Below, in pieces: positions 26,572 to 35,646 of a stretch of DNA of 64,000 nt (position 1 is its first letter; each line of letters starts with the position of its first letter). The stretch comes from JAJFJD01 sp965228695. Its GTDB lineage: Bacteria; Pseudomonadota; Alphaproteobacteria; UBA8366. The translations under genes were made by a program, and so were the position numbers. Location: assembly GCA_965228695.1 (NCBI GenBank), contig CBDDIB010000001.1, forward strand, positions 372,001 to 436,000, given 5' to 3'. Below the pieces are notes generated by a model. The model was not told the DNA's origin. It searched no databases and saw only the letters and a list, made by a program, of their open reading frames with translations.

Positions 26572-27297
26572 ATGTTTCGCAGTAAATCATGCGCATTCGC
26601 CATCGCGCTCATCCTGGCGGCGGTCAACTATGTAACACCGGCCAAGGCTGAAAAGCTCGATGATGAGTTCTTCACCTTGGTCAAAATCAGCCAACTGGAG
26701 TACCGGTTCCAGGACGACAACGATATCCTGTCCTGGGAAGGGCAGGGACGGATTGGAGACGACAAGAATAAGCTTACTTTCAAGACCGAAGGCGAATACG
26801 TCCCTAAGGAAGATGTATTCGAGGGAGCCGAGGTACAATTACTGTACCAAAGGTTGATCTCCGATTTTTTCGATGCGCAAATCGGTGTCCGGCACGACAT
26901 AAAGCCAAACCCGTCACGGACGTTCGGCGTAATCGGGGTCAACGGGCTGGCGCCCCAATGGTTTGAAACGGATGCCAGTTTCTTTGTGAGCAACAAGGGC
27001 GACGCCTCGGTTCGGCTGGAGGCTGAATACGAGATGCTGCTTACGCAGCGTCTCGTGCTTGAGCCGTCCGCCGAATTGAACGTCGCCTTTTCCGACGACG
27101 AGGCGGTCGGCGTAGGCGCGGGCTTAAGCAATGCCGAACTTGGTTTGAGGCTGCGCTACGAAGTAACGCGCAAATTCGCCCCCTATATCGGCATCAACTG
27201 GGAGCGAAAAATCGGCAAAACCGCCGATTTTGCCCGTGACGAGGACGAGGATCCTGATGTCCTTTCCGTCGTTGCCGGCATCCGCGCCTTCTTTTAA
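26572..27297 (+). CDS. copB: Copper resistance protein CopB, outer membrane
   Basis: 241 residues: a signal peptide (1-26), then an all-beta sequence with CopB landmarks (VKISQLEYRF, LSWEGQGRIGDDKNKLTFKTEGE, DAQIGVRHD, APYIGINWERKIGKTADFARD) ending in aromatic FF, as outer-membrane barrels do. The Met-rich N-terminal extension of some CopB proteins is absent. It is operonic with CopA. Confidence 0.92.
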   Translation: MFRSKSCAFAIALILAAVNYVTPAKAEKLDDEFFTLVKISQLEYRFQDDNDILSWEGQGRIGDDKNKLTFKTEGEYVPKEDVFEGAEVQLLYQRLISDFFDAQIGVRHDIKPNPSRTFGVIGVNGLAPQWFETDASFFVSNKGDASVRLEAEYEMLLTQRLVLEPSAELNVAFSDDEAVGVGAGLSNAELGLRLRYEVTRKFAPYIGINWERKIGKTADFARDEDEDPDVLSVVAGIRAFF

Positions 27298-27308
27298 CGG
27301 AATCGCGT

Positions 27309-27341
27309 ACCGGACGGGTAGATCGTTCCAACCCGTCCGGT
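27309..27341 (+). terminator. Perfect 11-bp hairpin after copB
   Basis: ACCGGACGGGT (27309-27319) and ACCCGTCCGGT (27331-27341) form an 11-bp stem with an 11-base loop, 12 bases after the copB stop. No U-tract follows, so it could be an mRNA-stabilising or Rho-assisted end. Confidence 0.5.
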
Positions 27342-27404
27342 GCTCGACCGCCGGCCATTGCTCCATCGCAAGACATGTCTTAGGATTTAACCGGGAGACT
27401 TGCG

Positions 27405-28280
27405 ATGAAACGTTTTCAAACGGTTTTGATCGTAGTTGTGGCGCTCATAACGTCCAATAGCTTAAGTCATGCTAGTCGCCACAATCAGGAATTACGACAC
27501 CTCGACAGCCTCGTACTCCTTGTACAGGCATATGACGCGACATCGACGAGGCAATATGACAGGGCGCTCGCGCTCTATACGCGCGTGATCAAATCAGCCG
27601 CTTTGTCGCCGGAACATTTGTCCAACGCCCACCGCGGTCGAGGCGACGTCTATTTTGAAAAGGGGGATTTTGACAGCGCGATCGGGGATTATGAACGCGC
27701 GCTTACGATCGACCCGCACAACGCGGCGGCGTATACCAACCGAGGAAATATTCGGTTCCACCGGGGTTCGTTCAGCTTGGCGTTGGAGGACCTGAACAGC
27801 GCCATTATACTTAATCCCCGGGATGCCGTCGCCTTTCAGAATCGTGGCAACGTCTATTTTTATTCGGGCCAATATGGTAAAGCGGCAACCGATTATCGTC
27901 ACAGTCTGGCGTTGGATCCCGCAGATCTCTTTTCCGCCATTTGGCTCTACCTCGCGACTGCACGCAGTGGAGATGACGGACGAAGCCAGTTGCGCCAGCA
28001 TAGTATCGACAAGAATCTACTCCATTGGCCCGGCCCCGTCGTATCCCTCTTTCTAGACAATATCTCGTCCGATGAACTCGTAAGTATTGCCACCGGCTTC
28101 ACGGATCGGGAACAAAGCCAATTAATCGCCGAGGCGTATTTCTATGGCGCCGAGTACCACTTGCTGCATCGCCACGTCACCGAGGCGATAGAGATGTTCG
28201 AGCGCGTCGTCCGGGAAGGTGCACCGCCACTGGTGGAACTTACCGTTACGAACGCCGAGTTGGAGAGAGTGAAGCGTTGA
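27405..28280 (+). CDS. Exported TPR-repeat protein
   Basis: 291 residues: a signal peptide (to about 24), then at least four tetratricopeptide repeats (ALSPEHLSNAHRGRGDVYFE, AAAYTNRGNIRFHRGSF, AVAFQNRGNVYFYSGQY and a later YHLLHRHVTEAIEMFE). TPRs mediate protein contacts; the partner is unknown. The layout resembles NlpI-type proteins but no lipobox is present. The ribosome site is GGGAG before ATG 27405. Confidence 0.8.
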   Translation: MKRFQTVLIVVVALITSNSLSHASRHNQELRHLDSLVLLVQAYDATSTRQYDRALALYTRVIKSAALSPEHLSNAHRGRGDVYFEKGDFDSAIGDYERALTIDPHNAAAYTNRGNIRFHRGSFSLALEDLNSAIILNPRDAVAFQNRGNVYFYSGQYGKAATDYRHSLALDPADLFSAIWLYLATARSGDDGRSQLRQHSIDKNLLHWPGPVVSLFLDNISSDELVSIATGFTDREQSQLIAEAYFYGAEYHLLHRHVTEAIEMFERVVREGAPPLVELTVTNAELERVKR

Positions 28281-28432
28281 GGGCCTGTCCGATTTTACCG
28301 CTTGGCGACGCTATCGCTAGCCGGCTTAGAACACCGATACCCCGGCTACCGCATTAACACGTTGTTTCCGGTGCGACCGCGACGATGCCGATCCGGTTTG
28401 AGCAAATTTTGAAACCGCGATGCCGGTAATCT

Positions 28433-28489
28433 GAAAATCAAAAAATTTTCGTTTTTTTTGGAACCTTCCCTCGCTGGAAGGTCGTTTTT
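28433..28489 (+). terminator. Two tandem intrinsic terminators
   Basis: The first stem is GAAAAT (28433-28438) with ATTTTC (28445-28450), then GTTTTTTTT. The second is ACCTTCC (28463-28469) with GGAAGGT (28476-28482), then CGTTTTTT. Both have U-tracts on the plus strand and separate the TPR gene from the next operon. Confidence 0.75.
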
Positions 28490-28534
28490 TACGAGAAGTG
28501 ATTTTTATCAAGAGCAGTACACCGGAGGCGAACC

Positions 28535-29416
28535 ATGTCTTATTGGCGTTTCAGCGCGATGATCGCCACATCGACGCTCGTGATGTTCGGGCTGATGTAT
28601 TTGAACACCTATCTGTGGACGCACCTCTTCTTCAGCGAAACGCGGGCCTACATGGCTGTTTTGATGGGGGCGACAATGGCGATCATCATGCTGGCCTTCA
28701 TGCTTTCCATGTACGCCAATAAGACGATTAATTCGGCGATCTTTATCGGCGCTGCTGTCGTTTTCGCCGTCGCGCTCTGGCTCGTTCGCAGCCAGATTAC
28801 CGTCGGTGACACGAGTTTCATGCGCGCCATGATCCCACACCACTCCATCGCCATCATGACCTCCAGCCGGGCAAACATTTCGGATCCCCGCGTGAGCAAA
28901 CTCGCCAACGAGATCGTCTATGCCCAGGATAAGGAAATTGCCGAGATGCGTTACCTGATCGCCAGTATCGATAATTCTGGAGACGCAAAGCGGCAGGATA
29001 GCAGCAAGCCGGTACGGGTCGTGAGCCTGCAGGAAGCGCTTTCCACCGCGGAAGTGGCCGTTCTCGACCCGGAATTCATGAGTAAGGCCGATATCGGCAC
29101 GCTGTTCCCCGACGGCGCCCGCTGTACATTCACCTATACCGAAGACAGCCCGCCGGTGCTTGCCGCCGGCCATCAGGAGGACAGCGCATCGGGGTTGCTC
29201 AAGATCAGCGGCGATTTGGTTCGGCTGGAGACCGATGCCGCATCCCTGACGCGCGGGCCGACGCTGTCGGCGCAAGGCATTTCCGTCCGCGTGGTTTCGG
29301 CCGGCGGCGCCGAATTCGACGCATGGGGAGCAGAAAAGCAGGAAGCCGATCTCCTGATCGAGCTTGAAGCCGGTTTGAAGGCCGGGTTCCGCGGGTTTTA
29401 CGCCTGCCGCACCTAA
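28535..29416 (+). CDS. DUF305 membrane protein with long C-terminal domain
   Basis: 293 residues: three N-terminal membrane helices (about 8-85), then a DUF305 core (MIPHHSIAIMTSSRANISDPRV … EIVYAQDKEIAEMRYLI) with the conserved HH and Met residues. An extra C-terminal domain of about 125 residues (from VVSLQEALSTAE) contains CTFTYTED and ends FYACRT. DUF305 proteins occur with copper genes. GGAGG precedes the ATG. Confidence 0.8.
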   Translation: MSYWRFSAMIATSTLVMFGLMYLNTYLWTHLFFSETRAYMAVLMGATMAIIMLAFMLSMYANKTINSAIFIGAAVVFAVALWLVRSQITVGDTSFMRAMIPHHSIAIMTSSRANISDPRVSKLANEIVYAQDKEIAEMRYLIASIDNSGDAKRQDSSKPVRVVSLQEALSTAEVAVLDPEFMSKADIGTLFPDGARCTFTYTEDSPPVLAAGHQEDSASGLLKISGDLVRLETDAASLTRGPTLSAQGISVRVVSAGGAEFDAWGAEKQEADLLIELEAGLKAGFRGFYACRT

Positions 29417-29444
29417 CGAAGCAAATTGACGGAAGCATATTGCC

Positions 29445-30200
29445 ATGTCTGAAACTACCGAAGCGAAATCCGCCGAACTCTATCGCATGGTCATGGATGA
29501 ACATGTCTGTCCCTATGGCCTGAAATCGAAGGACCTGCTGGAGCGGCGTGGCCTCGACGTGAAGGATCACCCGCTGACCACGCGTGAGGAAACCGATGCT
29601 TTCATGGAAAAACACGGCGTCGAAACCACGCCGCAGACCTTCATCGACGGGGAACGGATCGGCGGCTACGAATCATTGCGCGAGTATTTCGGGGAAGAAG
29701 TAGAGGACGAAGACGAGACCACCTACCAACCGGTGATCGCGATTTTCGCGGTGGCGGCCCTGATGGCGCTCGCCCTTGGCTTCGGCCTTTACGGCACGGC
29801 GCTTCACATACGCGTCTTCGAGTGGTTCATCTCTATTTCCATGTGTTTCCTCGCCGTCCAGAAACTACAGGACGTCGAGAGTTTTTCGACAATGTTCTTG
29901 AACTACGACCTTTTGGCGCAGCGTTGGGTCCGATACGGCTACGTCTATCCGTTCGGCGAAGCCTTGGCGGGCATTCTCATGGTTGGCGGGATATTGAGCG
30001 TCATATCCGTGCCCGTGGCGCTCTTCATCGGTACGGTCGGCGCCGTATCCGTATTTAAAGCGGTCTATATCGATAAACGGGAGTTGAAATGCGCGTGCGT
30101 CGGCGGCGGCTCCAACGTGCCGCTCGGCTTCGTTTCGCTGACCGAAAACCTCATGATGATCCTGATGGGCCTATGGATGGGTGCGAAGGCGCTCGGTTGA
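29445..30200 (+). CDS. Glutaredoxin-MauE/DoxX-like membrane fusion
   Basis: 251 residues. The N-terminal 90 residues are a glutaredoxin fold with CPYG (22-25, one active-site cysteine) and TTPQTFIDGERIGGYESL. Residues 95-250 hold four membrane helices like MauE/DoxX-family proteins, with a CACVGGGSNVPLGFVSL motif in the last loop. It may feed reducing equivalents across the membrane to periplasmic thiols. It starts 28 bases after the DUF305 gene, so they form an operon. Confidence 0.8.
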   Translation: MSETTEAKSAELYRMVMDEHVCPYGLKSKDLLERRGLDVKDHPLTTREETDAFMEKHGVETTPQTFIDGERIGGYESLREYFGEEVEDEDETTYQPVIAIFAVAALMALALGFGLYGTALHIRVFEWFISISMCFLAVQKLQDVESFSTMFLNYDLLAQRWVRYGYVYPFGEALAGILMVGGILSVISVPVALFIGTVGAVSVFKAVYIDKRELKCACVGGGSNVPLGFVSLTENLMMILMGLWMGAKALG

Positions 30201-30590
30201 TCACGCATCGGGCGGATTACGGGGAAGATCGATCTTCCCTGACGTCAACAGCAGGATCGGCTTTCTGTAGTGAAACGGTAATCACATGACAGCGCGATCC
30301 GGCGTTCCCTAATCTGATTTCTTTCGAACCGTCGTCTCGAACGGCGCACTTTATCTATGGTGCTGTAGGGGTAGAGATGGAAACTCAGGTCGCGGTCTCT
30401 AACGGCGAGCCGCCGAGCGCAACGAGCAATGCGTGAAATTTTCATCTAGCGTCGATCCAGACGGCAATTTCACAACATCGTTTAGATAGAAAAGGCCGGC
30501 ACGTTAAACAATTAATCACACGGCAATCCGTCACACGAACCAAGCCCCAACACGAATTCTTTGGCATTTACGTCCTATCCGAACACGAAA
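30201..30590. other. Intergenic flank of the integration site
   Basis: I see no supported gene in this stretch. It ends at the tRNA-type terminator and is probably the sequence downstream of the original tRNA-fMet gene. Confidence 0.4.
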
Positions 30591-30616
30591 AAGCCTCCCT
30601 TATGGGAGGCTTCGTT
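30591..30616 (-). terminator. Intrinsic terminator downstream of the tRNA-fMet fragment
   Basis: Read on the minus strand, AAGCCTCCC-ATAA-GGGAGGC followed by TTTTT. It sits 18 bases beyond the CCA of the tRNA fragment, as expected for a tRNA terminator left at the original locus. Confidence 0.8.
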
Positions 30617-30633
30617 AGTCGTCGATATGTATT

Positions 30634-30678
30634 TGGTTGCGGGGGTAGGATTTGAACCTACGACCTTCAGGTTATGAG
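30634..30678 (-). other. attachment site: displaced 3' part of initiator tRNA-Met
   Basis: The minus strand reads CTCATAACCTGAAGGTCGTA, then the T-arm and acceptor ending CCCCCGCAACCA. This matches the anticodon loop (CAT) to the 3' CCA of alphaproteobacterial tRNA-fMet. Upstream sequence (above 30678) does not form the 5' half, so the tRNA is incomplete. It is the typical repeat left at one end when an integrase inserts at a tRNA 3' end. The orientation places the element, and the intact tRNA, towards higher coordinates. Confidence 0.85.
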
Positions 30679-30866
30679 ATCGTTTAAGCCCTCTTTCCCG
30701 ACATTGGACCGAGCTAGCTGTACTTAGATAAACTGCTGAACAAAAGGGGTTATTTTGACGCTTTCGGTTTGATAGACTATGCGGCAGATAGCGTGAATTT
30801 GCGTCCAAGTGGTACCCATACGGTACCCAGAACGGGCCGACGCGAGACACGATCGGGAGCCGCAAA

Positions 30867-32027
30867 ATGCCGAAACTCACCAAACGTCTTGTCGATTCCC
30901 TGAAGCCGGAAGCGTCCGATGTTGTGCATTGGGACGATTCACTATCGGGCTTTGGGGTTCGAGTGCGCCCGACCGGCCGAAAGTCCTACATCGTCAAATG
31001 CCGCTGTCGTGGCCGTCAGATCAAAATGACGATCGGCACCCACGGCCCCATAACTGTTGAGCAAGCCCGGACCAAAGCGCGGGGCATCATTGCCGAGGCA
31101 AAGGCAGGCCAAGATCCGTCCGCTGAGCTTTCCCGGATGCGAAAATCGCCAACGATGAAAGATCTGGGTCAGCGGTTCCTAGACGAATATGTCCCTACCC
31201 ATTGCCGGCCTTCCACTGAGCGCGAGTATCGTCGGTCGGTTGAGCTATTCATCAATCCGGAAATCGGGACACGGAAAGTCATCGACATCGAGCGTACCGA
31301 CATCGCCAAACTGCATCATGGCTTGCGCGACAAGCCATACCAGGCCAATCGGACGCTCGGTGTGCTTTCGAAGATGTTCAACCTTTCAGAGGTTTGGGGC
31401 CTCCGCCCGGACGGGTCGAACCCTTGCCGGCACGTAAAGAAGTACAAGGAGGAAAAGCGCGAACGTTTTCTCTCCGACGAAGAGTACAAACGGCTTGGCG
31501 AGGCGCTGCGTAAAGCGGAGGTCGAGAGGACCGAGACTCAATCGGCAATCGATGCAATCTGGCTGCTCATGCTGACGGGCTGCCGGCTGAACGAAATCAT
31601 GACGTTGAAGTGGGCATATGTAGACGTCGAAACGAAAGAGTTGCGCCTTCCCGACTCCAAAACCGGAGCCAAAACCGTTCATCTCGGCACTGCGGCGATC
31701 AATCGGCTCAAAAAGGTCAAGAAGCTCGAGGACAACAAGTTCGTCATTACAGGGAAAAAATCTGGAGGACGCCTCACAGATCTTCAGCATCCCTGGAGAC
31801 GCATTCGAAAAACGGCCGGCTTGAACGATGTGCGGCTCCACGACCTTCGGCATTCTTTCGCGAGCCATGGTCTTATCGTCGGCGAAGGACTGCCCATGAT
31901 CGGAAAGTTGCTGGGGCATTCGCAAATCCAGACAACGGCCCGCTATGCCCATTTGGCGAATGATCCGATCAAGTCGGCCGCCGACCGTATCGCCGATGGG
32001 ATCTCGATGTCAGCGGCAGCCTCGTGA
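30867..32027 (+). CDS. Tyrosine recombinase/integrase
   Basis: 386 residues of the tRNA-targeting phage-type class. An N-terminal arm-binding domain of DUF4102 type (LTKRLVDSLKP … FGVRVRPTGRKSY) is followed by a SAM-like core-binding domain (110-190) and a catalytic domain with the Arg in TGCRLNEIMTLKW, HDLRHSFAS and LLGHSQIQTTARYAHL, supplying R-HxxR-H-Y. GGGAG lies seven bases before the ATG. It sits 189 bases inside the tRNA-fMet att fragment and is intact. Confidence 0.93.
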   Translation: MPKLTKRLVDSLKPEASDVVHWDDSLSGFGVRVRPTGRKSYIVKCRCRGRQIKMTIGTHGPITVEQARTKARGIIAEAKAGQDPSAELSRMRKSPTMKDLGQRFLDEYVPTHCRPSTEREYRRSVELFINPEIGTRKVIDIERTDIAKLHHGLRDKPYQANRTLGVLSKMFNLSEVWGLRPDGSNPCRHVKKYKEEKRERFLSDEEYKRLGEALRKAEVERTETQSAIDAIWLLMLTGCRLNEIMTLKWAYVDVETKELRLPDSKTGAKTVHLGTAAINRLKKVKKLEDNKFVITGKKSGGRLTDLQHPWRRIRKTAGLNDVRLHDLRHSFASHGLIVGEGLPMIGKLLGHSQIQTTARYAHLANDPIKSAADRIADGISMSAAAS

Positions 32028-32199
32028 CTGTCCTCCAGTCCAGTGCCAAGGCAATCTGATGGCCAAACTGTAGAAATTTCGTCGAGGGCCAATCCGGCAG
32101 AGTCCACCTGCTGATACCGCTGGGTGCGTGGGCTGGATTTGACTGGTCCAGACTCGCGGCGGTCGATGGATTGCTGCCAGTAAACAGCCCGCATACCGC

Positions 32200-33249
32200 C
32201 TAAATGTCCTCCTGGACCACCCCGAACAGCCGATAGACGAGCACCCTGATCTCGTCGTCGCATGCCGAATACTCATCGACGACGCTGATGACAAAATCCG
32301 CCTGCTCGCGGGAGTGCCGGGGCAACCGCATCGCTCTCTCAAGTTCTTCCGGCGTCAGATACCGCTCCAGATAGCCATAAGGATCGACACTGCGTTTCAG
32401 GAATTCAGTTAAAAATAAGCGCCAGTGCATGCGTGCGCTGCGTTGGCGATGGGCATCCCAGCACCGCCGATAGTCTGCGACTTCCGGCGGTGGAGCGGTT
32501 TCGGCCTCACGAAGCAACCAGTCGTAAAAGGTATGCACCCGCGGATAATAAGCCTGCACGACAAGCCGGACGTCGATCTTATCTGCACAGCTATCGAGAT
32601 AGCCGCGCGCCCGCACGTTCCAGCCCGGGTTTGCGGCTCTCAGTTCGTCGCGGCTAAATACGTAGTGCGAAGTTGCCGCCGGGCCGGAGTCGCGGATCAG
32701 CCAGTTGGCCTCCACCATCAGCAGATGGTGAAGCGCCGTGCGCAGTCCACAAACAAAATCATGAAGCCCATCGTCTCCGAAGGTGCTGGCGATCTGCCCT
32801 TCTAGCTCGGGATGTACCCATCGTGCGCGCAGACGGCGGCAATGGTCCTGCAAGCTGTGCCCCAACTCTGAATAGGTGAAAATCTCCTTGCGAATACGGG
32901 CTTCGAGAATAGTCAGTTCGTCGCGGTGGGAGCGGTAGCCGAACTCGGGACGGCGGCTGAACGTGTCGAACGCATCAAGCGCAGCCGTCAGGTCAGCAAA
33001 GGCCTGATCGAAGAGCTGTAACGCCGTCCGGATGGAACGGATTTTATCCTCAAGGTCAAAGCCGGGGTGCGCACGCAGCACATCAAGGGCGTCAGTCACG
33101 AAAAGCGTGGCAACGGCATCCCGGACCTCGTCGGGAACGGGTATGGTCCCGGCAGCAAGCGCATCGCGCACGGCTTCCTTGTGCCGCCGCTTGCGCTCCT
33201 CCTCGCCTCCGAGAATTTCTCGCAGTTTATTCTGATCGTGCATGTTCAT
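32200..33249 (-). CDS. Unknown cargo protein
   Basis: 349 residues, mostly helical and charged, with no domain I can name. It contains GLRTALHHLLMVEANWLIRD, where R-x4-H resembles a weak HEPN RNase motif, but the flanking sequence is not convincing. ATG 33249 has GAAGA upstream; the frame extends to 33333. It stands alone between the integrase (convergent) and the broken parB-like gene. It could be another defence or maintenance gene. Confidence 0.6.
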   Translation of the reverse strand: MNMHDQNKLREILGGEEERKRRHKEAVRDALAAGTIPVPDEVRDAVATLFVTDALDVLRAHPGFDLEDKIRSIRTALQLFDQAFADLTAALDAFDTFSRRPEFGYRSHRDELTILEARIRKEIFTYSELGHSLQDHCRRLRARWVHPELEGQIASTFGDDGLHDFVCGLRTALHHLLMVEANWLIRDSGPAATSHYVFSRDELRAANPGWNVRARGYLDSCADKIDVRLVVQAYYPRVHTFYDWLLREAETAPPPEVADYRRCWDAHRQRSARMHWRLFLTEFLKRSVDPYGYLERYLTPEELERAMRLPRHSREQADFVISVVDEYSACDDEIRVLVYRLFGVVQEDI

Positions 33250-33383
33250 GATTCTTCGAACAATTGTACCAAGCGAATGGATTTGCCGCACGAAATCTGT
33301 CAGTGAAACAGTGCCATCCGCTAGCGGTGACAAAAAGGGGCGGCGCGGGTTGGAAGGCCCGCGCGGCCGCGCAGATGGCTATG

Positions 33384-33419
33384 GAAGCCGGGCCGTGCAG
33401 GACAGCACGGCCCGGCTTC
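33384..33419. terminator. Perfect 15-bp inverted repeat
   Basis: GAAGCCGGGCCGTGC (33384-33398) and its exact complement (33405-33419) flank a six-base loop, eight bases beyond the end of the parB-like gene. It is a very stable hairpin without a U-tract, likely the 3' end of the minus-strand transcript. Confidence 0.6.
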
Positions 33420-33426
33420 GAGAGAG

Positions 33427-35023
33427 TTACGAGGCTTTCTCAAACAGCTTACCGGACGCCTTCCACTGCTCGATAGCGGGCAGCCCCTTGCGCTTGGTGT
33501 AGCCCTGCATCGGGAAACGCATGTAGCGCGGCAGCCAGCCCTCCACCTTCGTCCGGCCTTCGGTTCCGCCAAGGCAAGCCTTGATGATGTCCTTCTGCAC
33601 CTTGGCCGTACCGACCACGTTAGCGGTTGCCGATCTTTTCCCGGCGACCTCGGCCAGCATGGCGTTGATCGCGGGCTTGTCGCGCAGCAGGTCGAAAAAC
33701 ACATCCTCCGGCTGCCACCACTGGCCCATATCCACCTTGAGGATATGGCCAAGGGCCTCGATCACGGCGGTGCCCGCGCTCAGGCTTTCGCCCATGACAA
33801 AGGCAAGGATGCGCATGATCTCCGTATCGCCAAGCTGCATTAGCCGGGCGAACACGGCGGTCAGTTCCGGGCCGCTGCCGAACGGGCTGTCATTCAGCAA
33901 AAACGCGCTGTCGTCCTCTAGCTGTAAAAGCGTGGTGACCGCATCACGCTCCTTGGCGAACGCTCCCTGTGCCTTGCTGTCCCTGATGCTGGCGGCAATT
34001 GCCGCACTGCCGTTCGCCTTCTGCATTTCGGGGTCGACCTGCCACAGGCCGGACCCGGCGATCACATGGGCGACCATGAGGCGCAAGGCCACCTGCGGGA
34101 CTTTGAGCAATTCGGTACGGACGGCGTTGTGGCGGTGCAGGTCGCAATAACGAATCGCGGCCTTGGTCAGTTCCGGCTTGGGATCGGCTTTGAGTTCGCC
34201 GCTGGCCTTCGCCGCCGCCCGGTCGAGGCGCTTGGCCTCCTTTTCTTCAATCCAGCCTTCGTGGAACTCGACCTCGCCGCTGCTGCGGCATTGGATATAG
34301 ACCTTGCCGCCGTCCTTCTTGCCGCGCTTGACCTTGTCGTAGCGGCCAAAGTAGTCGGCATTCTCCAGAATGAGCACATCGGCCCAGCCGCTTTCGAGAT
34401 AGCGCTGCTGGCGCTCGATCACCGCTTCCATTTGCAGCTTCCAGAACGCCCCGGCATCGTCAAAGAACTGCTCTTCGCCGAACAGGTCGCCGAAGATGGA
34501 CGCCCGCGCCACCGAACAGCCACGCCTTGAGCGCCCTACCTGTCGGGGCGCGATCCTTGGGATCGCGGAAGCGCTTGAACCAAGCCCTCTGCTGGCTCTT
34601 GCCCGCCATCGTCAGGGTGCGCATGGTTTCGGCGCTGATGTCGCCGCTGCGGTAGGCATTCAGGATCGGCGGGTGAAGATTGGCAATAGCCAGCCGCTGC
34701 CCGACCAGCCGTTCCGTCACCCCGAAATGCGCGGCAATGTCGGCGATGCTACGCCCCTGATTTTTCAGGGCGGCAAAGGCTCTGTACTGGTCAACCTCGT
34801 CCATCGGCAAGCGGGCGATGTTCTCGGCAAGCGATGCCTCGATGGCTTTGGCATCGTCACCGTCCTCAAGCACAATGCAGGGCAGCGGATCGAAGCCGCC
34901 GTCTTCATCGGCAATGACCTGACAGGCTTTGCGGCGGCGCTGCCCGGCGACAACTTCAAAGCCTTCGCAGTTCGGGCGCACCAGCAATGACTGGATCACG
35001 CCGAGGCTACCTCTTCGCGCCAT
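33427..35023 (-). pseudogene. ParB-like partition protein, frameshifted
   Basis: Two overlapping frames together make one ParB/KorB-like protein. The first (35023-34460) has VVAGQRRRKACQVI, SLAENIARLPMDEVDQYRAF and a helix-turn-helix (SIADIAAHFGVTERLVGQRL) up to GRALKAWLFGGA. The second (34512-33427) continues ASIFGDLFGEEQFF … through the C-terminal region. One surplus G in the GGCGCGGGCG run near 34503-34512 explains the break. The N-terminus also looks short: it begins at RGSLGVIQSLLVRPN, lacking about 50 residues usual before that motif. AAGGAGG precedes the ATG. It is either a real pseudogene or an assembly error. Confidence 0.75.
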
Positions 35024-35190
35024 AGCCTGCCTCCTTGCCGTGAATGCGGTGAAACCGCGTCAGACAGGAGATAAGGACGGCGACTCCGGGCGATCCTCGC
35101 GCTTTCCTCGCGCTATCCCGTGCGCTGGTTCGAGCCCGACCGCCGGAACCCGGTCTGATGGCACGCAGCGGGACTAACCCGCTGGCCTTC

Positions 35191-35643
35191 CTAGCTGTGA
35201 TATGCCTCGTTCACCGGCTCGGAAGCCGCCAGGCAGGCGTTCAGGATCGTAAGGGAATGCCTCAACAGCTCAGCGCTTCTTTCGGGTGCGAACCAGCGAC
35301 CGTTGAACTTGCCGCCATGAAAAAGGTTGTTTCTAACCCGGCGCACATAGAGCAGGACACGGTCAGATTGAAGATCGGTTTGGGGAGGAGCCGCATCCCA
35401 ACTTAACACGCCGTCTTCGACCATCTGCTTGTTCGGTGGGTGTTCAAGCATATAGGCAACGGCTTCCTTGAGCGCTTCGTCTTGCGGCTCATCAAAGATC
35501 GCGGCAACGGATACGGCGAAGCCGCGCCAGTTTGGGTCGGCGGGACCGTCACCGTTGTGAAATCCGGCGGCCTTCAGCGCATATTCAAAACGGGCGAATG
35601 TCCTGAATAAATTCGTAGCCAGCATGTTAAGTTCATGTTCCAT
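35191..35643 (-). CDS. HEPN-domain protein adjoining the SPARDA genes
   Basis: 150 residues, helical, with the HEPN nuclease motif R-N-x3-H in RRVRNNLFHGGKFNGRWF (residues about 101-118), where the Arg and His form the RNase site in active family members. It begins three bases after the Argonaute stop codon, so it is translated from the same transcript. HEPN RNases often act as toxins in abortive defence. Whether it belongs to the SPARDA system or only shares the operon is unknown. The gap 35024-35190 holds only the ribosome site of the next gene. Confidence 0.75.
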   Translation of the reverse strand: MEHELNMLATNLFRTFARFEYALKAAGFHNGDGPADPNWRGFAVSVAAIFDEPQDEALKEAVAYMLEHPPNKQMVEDGVLSWDAAPPQTDLQSDRVLLYVRRVRNNLFHGGKFNGRWFAPERSAELLRHSLTILNACLAASEPVNEAYHS

Positions 35644-35646
35644 CCG

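Noticed and set aside
30634..30720. A complete tRNA-Met gene
   Set aside because: Only the anticodon-to-CCA part matches; upstream sequence cannot form the D-arm or the 5' acceptor strand.
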